From a virus: a DNA stretch of 47,471 nucleotides. The stretch spans positions 1 through 47,471 of IMG/VR virus record IMGVR_UViG_3300025135_000685, one strand, 5' to 3'. Below the pieces are notes generated by a model, which was not told where the DNA came from, searched no databases, and saw only the letters and a program-made list of their open reading frames with translations. The number at the start of each line of letters is the position of its first letter. Position 1 is the first letter of the stretch. A program made the position numbers and the translations under genes. Shown in pieces: positions 41,820 through 47,471 of this stretch.

Positions 41820-41836
41820 AAGAATTTATTATAATT

Positions 41837-42424
41837 TCAGTCAAAATTTTTATCATAATTTTCTTTCTCAACATTAAACTTCTCAAGCTCAAAAAGCCTG
41901 AAGCCATTTATGTGACTCTCGTTTGGAGTGAAGCATCTCCACCCCTTGCTCATACCTTTGTGTATATAATAGAAAAATACCAACTCTTTATTCCCCTCTG
42001 AGTCCTCATATCTAATTGAAGCTGTGTCATTGGTCATGAACATGTAATTAGCAATTTTCATTCCTGGTTTACTCTGAAGATTCGCCTTAACCTTTTGTCT
42101 GAAATTATCAATATCTAATATTTCATCAACAACCCCAAAATCTTGTCCAGTTATTTTAATTATCTCAAAACATCTAAATCCAAATATATGATTGTCTGTT
42201 GGAAAAAAATAATTCCAACAACCATTATCATAAAAAAATAATGCCACAGCATCCTTGGTCGTTGTCTTGTTGAATCTTACAAATGCCGTATATTCAGAAA
42301 GGGCATAGCAACTTTTTAGAGAAAAATCTTCACCATTTACATTTCCTTCTCTATTTTTCATAGAGAATCTTTCAGCCACCTTCTCGGCTTCAGCTTTTAA
42401 TTTTATAGCTATTTCTTTTTTCAT
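41837..42424 (-). CDS. Hypothetical protein with internal duplication
   Basis: 195 residues. Two halves repeat one another: FFPTDNHIFGFRCFEI and FTPNESHINGFRLFEL lie about 90 residues apart, each preceded by an aromatic beta-rich segment. This indicates an ancient tandem duplication of a small beta-domain. Function unknown. Confidence 0.76.
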   Translation of the reverse strand: MKKEIAIKLKAEAEKVAERFSMKNREGNVNGEDFSLKSCYALSEYTAFVRFNKTTTKDAVALFFYDNGCWNYFFPTDNHIFGFRCFEIIKITGQDFGVVDEILDIDNFRQKVKANLQSKPGMKIANYMFMTNDTASIRYEDSEGNKELVFFYYIHKGMSKGWRCFTPNESHINGFRLFELEKFNVEKENYDKNFD

Positions 42425-42425
42425 A

Positions 42426-43397
42426 TTATGTGAGTGGTATTATTTTTCTTGTTCTAAGAATGTGATTTTTAATCATTGGAACTCCAACTTGAACTGCGTC
42501 AAAGAAAGTTTCTTTTTCTTCTATCACTGGAATTACTGTGTTATTATAAATTGCTGCATCAGCATTAAAGAACCAATATACACTCATAAGAGGTGATACA
42601 AATACATCACCCTTCTTTTCCATTGGAAACATGTGATAATCTCCAAACTCACCCTCTGCTGCAGGAATTATTCTTGTCTGAACATGAGATTTTCTATGCC
42701 CTGGCTGATTCCAAGTGTGTTCACAAGCTTCTTTATACTGCTTAAAACAATCCATAAAACTAACAAGACTACAGCTTCCATAAAAACCTCCTTGCTTGAT
42801 TATTTTGGCCATATTCTCAAGAGCAAGATAGTGAGAAAGATTTTCCTCTATCTCTGTTCCAAAACCGACACAAGCTAATATTTTATTATTAACATTTGCA
42901 TTTTTTACAGCAGCAAGAGTTAATGTATCCTCCATCATAGTTCCACTGCCCTCTTCATCTCCAACCATTATAGAATCTACACCACCATCAACCAATAGAA
43001 TCGTATCTATTGCAAGATGCTTAACAAGAACGTTTAACGACTTAGAATATTCAGAAACACTTTGGTCTCGCTTGAATGTCCAAATTGGAACTTCTTGACT
43101 TTTCACTTCCTTAAACCAACTTGAAAGGTACATCTCTGGCATATTCACAGATGTATTTTCTATATTTCCAGTAATTCCAACACATCCTGGAGCCATTGGT
43201 ATTATTTCAGTGCAAGTAGGAATCTCTGCCCAATTCGCATGAGTAAAACTTGCAAGATGTGATTTAATACCCATCTTTTCAAGGGTTAGATAAATTGGTA
43301 TTCCTGAAAAGACATCAAATCCACCACCCATTCCCATTATGAGAATATTCTTTGAGCTTTTAAGTGTCATTATTACTGGAATCGGTATATTCAGCAT
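42426..43397 (-). CDS. DUF1152-like protein
   Basis: 323 residues; an internal start at 43370 is possible. LIMGMGGGFDVFSGIPIY at the N-terminus, LVDGGVDSIMVGDEEGSGTM in the middle and GFGTEIEENLSHY match the DUF1152 pattern, a family of unknown function with a nucleotide-like glycine loop. It overlaps the small gene upstream by seven bases. Confidence 0.72.
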   Translation of the reverse strand: MLNIPIPVIMTLKSSKNILIMGMGGGFDVFSGIPIYLTLEKMGIKSHLASFTHANWAEIPTCTEIIPMAPGCVGITGNIENTSVNMPEMYLSSWFKEVKSQEVPIWTFKRDQSVSEYSKSLNVLVKHLAIDTILLVDGGVDSIMVGDEEGSGTMMEDTLTLAAVKNANVNNKILACVGFGTEIEENLSHYLALENMAKIIKQGGFYGSCSLVSFMDCFKQYKEACEHTWNQPGHRKSHVQTRIIPAAEGEFGDYHMFPMEKKGDVFVSPLMSVYWFFNADAAIYNNTVIPVIEEKETFFDAVQVGVPMIKNHILRTRKIIPLT

Positions 43398-43564
43398 TTC
43401 TTGTTTGATTTTAAATTAATAACTATTTTCTCAAGCCACTTTACATATTCTTCTCTCCAAACAACTTCATCACCATCCTCTATGTGACCTGAATATGTTT
43501 TATGACCAACTTCCCAAAAAAACTCATTCCTAAGAGCGTTTTCTTCTTCTGTTACAATATTCAT
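43391..43564 (-). CDS. 57-residue hypothetical protein
   Basis: ORF from ATG 43564 to TGA at 43391, acidic, with Trp residues (FFWEVGHKTYSG). It fills the gap between the exonuclease and DUF1152-like genes and overlaps the latter, so it is likely translated. No family recognised. Confidence 0.68.
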   Translation of the reverse strand: MNIVTEEENALRNEFFWEVGHKTYSGHIEDGDEVVWREEYVKWLEKIVINLKSNKKC

Positions 43565-43566
43565 TA

Positions 43567-44151
43567 TTATGATTTTAAGATTAAACTTCTTTTCTTTAGT
43601 TCAAAGAAAGATTTAGCACACGCCCTAACATCCGCAAGCGCATCATGTGCTCCATCAAACTCCTCGTTAAAAAGTTTTTTGTGAAGCTCAAGGAGTGTTG
43701 GCCACTTGTAAGTTCCATATCTGAATGGAAGCATCTTGCAATAGCTTGTTGACTCCTGCATTGTACACAACTTCTTTGGTTCCAATTTGAATGTGAGTTT
43801 TTTTCGAACCATTTCACAGCCAATAATTTTTTCATCAAAAGCCATGTTGTGAGCTATTAGATATTTGGATTCATTGACTTGACTCACAAAGTCTTCAAGT
43901 ATTTCAGAAAGGTTTACCCCCTCTCTCTCACACCTCTCTGTTGACATGTTATTATCTATAAAGAACTGCTCGTTAGGAATCTCCCAACCATCTGGCTTAA
44001 TTAGATTGCACCTCTCTCTTAACAAATTTCCACTTTCATCATAAACTTGCCAAGCAAGTTGTGTAACTCTCGGCCAGTTATCTGTATCAGTCACTGGTGC
44101 TTTCCAGTTTTTTGGAAGACCTGTTGTTTCTGTGTCAAAAAATAAGTACAT
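43567..44151 (-). CDS. DEDDh 3'-5' exonuclease (DnaQ superfamily), second copy
   Basis: 194 residues. Exo I FDTETTGLP, exo II AHNMAFDEKII, exo III GAHDALADV: the epsilon/RNase T set. It differs clearly from the enzyme at 19059, so the two are not recent duplicates. A host-type promoter lies upstream (44177-44207), again suggesting early expression. Confidence 0.9.
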   Translation of the reverse strand: MYLFFDTETTGLPKNWKAPVTDTDNWPRVTQLAWQVYDESGNLLRERCNLIKPDGWEIPNEQFFIDNNMSTERCEREGVNLSEILEDFVSQVNESKYLIAHNMAFDEKIIGCEMVRKKLTFKLEPKKLCTMQESTSYCKMLPFRYGTYKWPTLLELHKKLFNEEFDGAHDALADVRACAKSFFELKKRSLILKS

Positions 44152-44176
44152 AGTCTATTGTTTATTTTCGTTTCCG

Positions 44177-44207
44177 CAAATTTAAAATTTTTTTATGATA
44201 TTAGCAA
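44177..44207 (-). promoter_or_regulatory. Host-type (Bacteroidota) promoter of the second exonuclease gene
   Basis: Minus strand TTG, 20 bases, TAAATTTG, 25 bases before the ATG at 44151. Its TTG overlaps the -35 of the rightward phage-type promoter at 44204-44232. Confidence 0.7.
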
Positions 44208-44232
44208 CAAAAATTTTAAATTTGCGTATAAT
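44204..44232 (+). promoter_or_regulatory. Phage-type promoter for the 44248 gene and split ClpB
   Basis: GCAACA, 17-base spacer ending in CG, TATAAT, 15 bases before the ATG at 44248. It is back-to-back with and overlaps the leftward host-type promoter. Confidence 0.76.
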
Positions 44233-44247
44233 AACCAAAAAAAAATT

Positions 44248-44487
44248 ATGAGTCATATTAATTCCAGTTTTCTTAGAACTGATGTATTGCCTAAGTATAA
44301 TTGTAGCAATTGCGACCACTTTTGTGCAAAAAAAGAGATAGTTGATACCAAAACACGTGGTTCTTATGCTATCGAATGCGCAAATGTTGTACACCCACTT
44401 GAAGATTGTATTCTTCGTGGATTTGAAGCTCACTCTGAACAACCTGGATTTTCACAAACACTAAACAAAAAAGATGAATCAAAATAA
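44248..44487 (+). CDS. Small Cys-rich protein
   Basis: 79 residues from ATG 44248, placed just downstream of the promoter; an upstream in-frame ATG at 44158 lies before the promoter and is rejected. Five Cys (CSNCDHFC, ECANV, EDC) suggest a metal site. It overlaps the ClpB N-gene by 14 bases, so the two are cotranslated and may interact. Confidence 0.74.
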   Translation: MSHINSSFLRTDVLPKYNCSNCDHFCAKKEIVDTKTRGSYAIECANVVHPLEDCILRGFEAHSEQPGFSQTLNKKDESK

Positions 44488-45967
44488 TCCCCAAACAAAT
44501 TTAGATAAGTTTGCAATAAACTTAACAGCTAAGGCAAAAGAAGGAAAGCTTGACCCAATCATTGGTCGAGATGATGAGATAAGAAGAATACTTCAAATCT
44601 TATCAAGGAGGACTAAGAATAACCCTGTAATTGTGGGTGAGTCTGGAGTTGGTAAGACGGCAATAGTTGAGGGTATTGCACATAGAATCATTCGTGGAGA
44701 TGTTCCAGAAAATCTTAAGGAAATTGTTATCTACTCACTTGATATGGGTGCGTTAATTGCTGGAGCTCAATACAAGGGTGAATTCGAAGATAGACTCAAG
44801 GGGGTAATCAAAGAAGTCACCGCTTCAAACGGACAAATTGTACTTTTCATTGATGAGATTCATATTCTTGTTGGAGCTGGTGGTGGCGGTGGTGCCATGG
44901 ATGCGGCAAACTTATTGAAACCAGCCTTAGCCAGAGGAGAAATGAGAACCATCGGAGCAACAACTCTTGATGAGTATCAAAAGTATTTTGAGAGCGATAA
45001 GGCTCTTGAGCGAAGATTTCAAAGAGTATTTGTCGATGAACCTGGAATTGAGGAGACAATTGCAATATTAAGAGGTATTAAGGATAAGTTTGAGGCACAT
45101 CACAGAGTTGTCATTAAAGATGATGCATTAATTGCATCCGCTGAGTTATCTAATAGATACATCACAGACCGACATCTTCCAGACAAGGCAATAGACCTCA
45201 TGGACGAGGCTTGCTCTAAACTTAGAATGGAACTAAACTCTGTTCCAGAAGCTGTTGATGACATGAATAGAAAAATCCTTCAACTTGAGATTGAGAGACA
45301 AGCAATGAAGAAGGAGAAGAACAACACTCGCCTTACTGAGGTTGAGGCTGAAATCAAAGTATTAAAAGATGAAGCTGATGTAATCAATGCTAAGTGGAAT
45401 GAGGAGAAAGCTATCATAGAAGGAGCAAGCAAAGCCAAGGCCCTTGTTGAGAAGCTGAAATTTAAACTCGAAGATATTAAGCGAAAAGACTCAAAGGTCG
45501 ATGAAGACTGGAAGATGATTTATGAGCTTGACAAGGTTGAGGTTCCTAAAGCGGAGGAAGAGGTAAAGAATGCCTTCACGAAACTTAAGGAGCTTGAATC
45601 ATCTGGGAGTAGAATGATGCAAGAAGAAGTTCATGCAAATGACATTGCTGAAGTCGTTGCAAAGATGACTGGAATTCCTGTATCAAAGATGACTCAAGGA
45701 GAGCGTGACAAACTTCTCGTTCTTGAAGAGGAGCTTCACTCAAGAATTATTGGTCAAAGCGCAGCTGTAACAGCTGTATCAGATGCAATCAGAATTAATC
45801 GCTCTGGACTTGGGAATCAAGGGAAACCAATTGGCTCCTTTCTTTTCCTTGGGACCACTGGAGTTGGAAAGTGTTTTTTGGGAGAAACAAAAATAAAAAT
45901 TAGAAACAAATCAAATGGATTTATTGAAGAAATAAGTATTGACGAATTTAAGAAAAGATTAAAATGA
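44474..45967 (+). CDS. clpB: ClpB disaggregase N-terminal part with N-intein
   Basis: 497 residues. Residues 1-466 are ClpB without the usual N-domain: NBD1 with Walker A GESGVGKT (55-62) and Walker B VLFIDEIH, the coiled-coil middle domain (about 250-390), and NBD2 up to the start of its Walker A (GTTGVGK). Residues 467-497 are an N-intein beginning with Cys and ending in a stop codon. ClpB is a hexameric AAA+ machine that pulls proteins out of aggregates. The C-terminal part is the next gene, overlapping by ATGA. Activity should need protein splicing in trans. Confidence 0.93.
   Translation: MNQNNPQTNLDKFAINLTAKAKEGKLDPIIGRDDEIRRILQILSRRTKNNPVIVGESGVGKTAIVEGIAHRIIRGDVPENLKEIVIYSLDMGALIAGAQYKGEFEDRLKGVIKEVTASNGQIVLFIDEIHILVGAGGGGGAMDAANLLKPALARGEMRTIGATTLDEYQKYFESDKALERRFQRVFVDEPGIEETIAILRGIKDKFEAHHRVVIKDDALIASAELSNRYITDRHLPDKAIDLMDEACSKLRMELNSVPEAVDDMNRKILQLEIERQAMKKEKNNTRLTEVEAEIKVLKDEADVINAKWNEEKAIIEGASKAKALVEKLKFKLEDIKRKDSKVDEDWKMIYELDKVEVPKAEEEVKNAFTKLKELESSGSRMMQEEVHANDIAEVVAKMTGIPVSKMTQGERDKLLVLEEELHSRIIGQSAAVTAVSDAIRINRSGLGNQGKPIGSFLFLGTTGVGKCFLGETKIKIRNKSNGFIEEISIDEFKKRLK
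45872..45964 (+). other. N-intein fragment (31 codons)
   Basis: Starts with Cys at the splice site inside the NBD2 Walker A (GVGK before, TELGK after the C-intein). [10 protein letters not shown] matches intein block A. The very short length resembles atypical split inteins whose N-part is about 25-30 residues. Confidence 0.88.
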
Positions 45968-46326
45968 AAAAATTTACACAGACAACTTCTATATCAGAAT
46001 ATGAAGTATTTACTGATACTGGATGGGGGGATATTAAAAGTCTACATCAAACAATACCATACAATGTTTATGAACTTAAAACACAGTCTGGATTATCACT
46101 AAAATGTGCAGACAATCATATTGTCATTGATTGTGATATGAATGAGAAGTTTGTGAAGGATTTGACTGATAACGATTTCCTAATTATTAGTGATGAAGAA
46201 AATGGTTATCTATTTGATAGAGTTAAGTCTGTTACTGACCTGGGTTATGAAGAAGTAATGTACGACCTTGAACTTATTGAAGGTTCAAATAGAAGATATT
46301 TCACAAATGGAATTCTTTCTCACAAT
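45964..46326 (+). other. C-intein fragment (121 codons)
   Basis: Starts with ATG overlapping the stop of the N gene. It has a block B-like stretch (YELKTQSG, then DNHIVI), a block F-like YDLELIEGS and the C-terminal NGILSHN, followed by Thr as the first extein residue. The usual TxxH Thr is Ala here. No endonuclease domain is present. Confidence 0.88.
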
Positions 46327-47127
46327 ACAGAGTTAGGAAAGGCGCTTGCTGAATACTTATTCGATGACGAGAGCATGGTTACAAGAATTGATATGAGCGA
46401 GTTCCAAGAGGCTCATTCTTCTTCAAGACTTGTTGGAGCACCTCCAGGATATGTCGGATATGATGAAGGTGGTCAGCTCACTGAAGCTGTAAGAAGAAAG
46501 CCTTACAGCGTTATACTTCTTGATGAAATTGAGAAAGCTCACCCAAATGTATTCAACACACTCCTTCAAGTTCTTGATGATGGAAGACTTACTGACAATA
46601 AGGGTCGTCTTGCAAATTTTAAAAATACCATTATCATTATGACATCCAACATTGGTTCTGAAGCCATCATGTCTGGAATACAAAGGGTGGAGGCCCTAAA
46701 AGAGAGTGGGAAGGATGCTGGAGAATTTGGTGATGCCAAGCAGATAATGAAGAAGGCAGAAGAAATTGCGCTTAACATGCTTAAGCTAAAGGTTACACCA
46801 GAGTTCTTGAACAGAATTGACAAGACGATTGTATTTGATTACCTCAACAAGGAAAATATAAGAGAAATTGTTGAACTTCAATTTAAGGGCATTCAAAAAA
46901 CACTCTTAAAAAATGGTATTAAACTCACAGCTAATGAAGAAGCTTTCTCTAAGATGACTGATATGAGCTATGAGCCAGAATATGGAGCAAGGCCAGTAAA
47001 GAGAATGATTCATGATGAAATATTAAATAGACTCTCTAAGGAGATACTATCAAGCCAGGTTGCTCAGAACTCAGAGATTGAAATAAGAGTCAAAGATGAC
47101 CAATTTGATTTTGTAAATATTAAATAA
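45964..47127 (+). CDS. clpB: C-intein plus ClpB C-terminal part
   Basis: 387 residues: 121 of C-intein, then 266 of ClpB starting TELGKALAEYL, the end of NBD2 Walker A. Walker B is VILLDEIEKAHP, followed by sensor and C-domain segments (FLNRIDK, EYGARPVKRMI). After splicing, the joined Walker A would read GTTGVGKTELGK and the two extein parts would make a 732-residue ClpB. A terminator follows. Confidence 0.93.
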   Translation: MKKFTQTTSISEYEVFTDTGWGDIKSLHQTIPYNVYELKTQSGLSLKCADNHIVIDCDMNEKFVKDLTDNDFLIISDEENGYLFDRVKSVTDLGYEEVMYDLELIEGSNRRYFTNGILSHNTELGKALAEYLFDDESMVTRIDMSEFQEAHSSSRLVGAPPGYVGYDEGGQLTEAVRRKPYSVILLDEIEKAHPNVFNTLLQVLDDGRLTDNKGRLANFKNTIIIMTSNIGSEAIMSGIQRVEALKESGKDAGEFGDAKQIMKKAEEIALNMLKLKVTPEFLNRIDKTIVFDYLNKENIREIVELQFKGIQKTLLKNGIKLTANEEAFSKMTDMSYEPEYGARPVKRMIHDEILNRLSKEILSSQVAQNSEIEIRVKDDQFDFVNIK

Positions 47128-47128
47128 A

Positions 47129-47158
47129 AAAAAGGAGCTATTTTTTAGCTCCTTTTTT
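47129..47158. terminator. Bidirectional terminator after clpB
   Basis: A stem of about 11 pairs (AAAAGGAGCTA with TAGCTCCTTTT), short T-rich loop, A-run on the left and T-run on the right, between convergent genes. Confidence 0.85.
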
Positions 47159-47359
47159 CTTGTTTTTTATATTAAAATTATAAGTAAAATTTTCAATCAA
47201 ATTAACATCGTTTGAATCAAAGTGTTTGACTTGACCAGTTTTTTTTAAAGCAACAACCCAGCAAGTATTATGATTAATTCCATAATCTATGACCATTATA
47301 GCCAAGCCCTCTCCAAGTGGAGTGTTGACCCAAATCTCAGGTTGTAATTGAATTATCAT
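47138..47359 (-). CDS. Hypothetical protein
   Basis: 73 residues, beta-rich (PEIWVNTPLGEGLAIMVIDY), basic tail (KNKKKGAKK) running into the terminator stem. No family recognised. Confidence 0.66.
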   Translation of the reverse strand: MIIQLQPEIWVNTPLGEGLAIMVIDYGINHNTCWVVALKKTGQVKHFDSNDVNLIENFTYNFNIKNKKKGAKK

Positions 47360-47362
47360 TTT

Positions 47363-47471
47363 TAAAACAACTTTGCTCCATCAGGAAAATTTGAATCTGG
47401 CCACAATATTTTATCATCCGTCTCAATAATCATAATCATTGCCTGAGACTCAAATCCAGAAATTACAGCTG
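47363..47471 (-). CDS. Partial gene at the right edge
   Basis: The last 35 codons of a leftward ORF, ending in TAA at 47363 and open to the window edge. Four bases separate it from the next ATG. Too short to identify. Confidence 0.55.

Noticed and set aside
45960-45970. Sequencing frameshift as the cause of the ClpB split
   Set aside because: The overlap has a proper stop and an ATG as in atypical split inteins, and the fragments match their usual lengths; not fully excluded without reads.

Overview
The window looks like part of a large (jumbo-type) tailed-phage genome infecting a Bacteroidota (Flavobacteriia-like) host. It is AT-rich and gene-dense, with long runs of short genes on one strand that overlap by 1-14 bases (many ATGA junctions). 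It carries typical large-phage genes: RecD-like helicase, Rnl2-type RNA ligase, two DEDDh exonucleases, dCMP deaminase, MazG, a repeat-rich fibre, HNH nuclease and sigma factor. Host clues are a sigma factor closely resembling the Bacteroidota primary sigma, a secreted protein with a type IX secretion (T9SS) C-terminal domain, a zinc-less Bacteroidota-type sirtuin, and promoters of the Bacteroidota type (TTG-N20-TAnnTTTG).

Layout. 1-14733 is leftward: partial CoaE, PcfJ-like protein, membrane proteins, SmpB, dCMP deaminase, MazG, RecB-like nuclease, sirtuin and ClpP, with many unknowns. 14855-17119 is a rightward RecD-type helicase. 17163-27962 is leftward: GNAT, RNA ligase, DEDDh exonuclease, RNase R, lipoprotein, M23-like protein, HAD protein. 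28027-30123 is a rightward cluster of small genes including a stand-alone DnaA domain IV-like protein. 30175-30470 holds a circularly permuted tmRNA gene. A leftward HNH gene follows, then a rightward sigma factor block (31154-32808). 32836-36336 is a leftward 1166-residue fibre made of 15-residue repeats. 37165-44151 is leftward: T9SS-type secreted protein, voltage-gated ion channel, CoaB-like/aldolase fusion, lipoprotein, Thg1, DUF1152-like protein and a second DEDDh exonuclease. 44248-47127 is rightward and encodes a ClpB disaggregase split into two genes by an atypical split intein.

How the parts fit. tmRNA, SmpB, RNase R and ClpP together form a near-complete phage-encoded ribosome-rescue and degradation set; ClpB adds disaggregation. 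A bipartite promoter (GNAACA, 17-base spacer ending in CG, then TATAAT-like) recurs about a dozen times at transcription-unit starts, including those of tmRNA, SmpB, Thg1, the sigma gene and the ClpB operon. It differs from the host-type promoters before the helicase and both exonuclease genes. This suggests at least two transcription classes, possibly switched by the phage sigma factor. Gene calls with clear motifs are firm; functional links and regulation are inference from sequence only.
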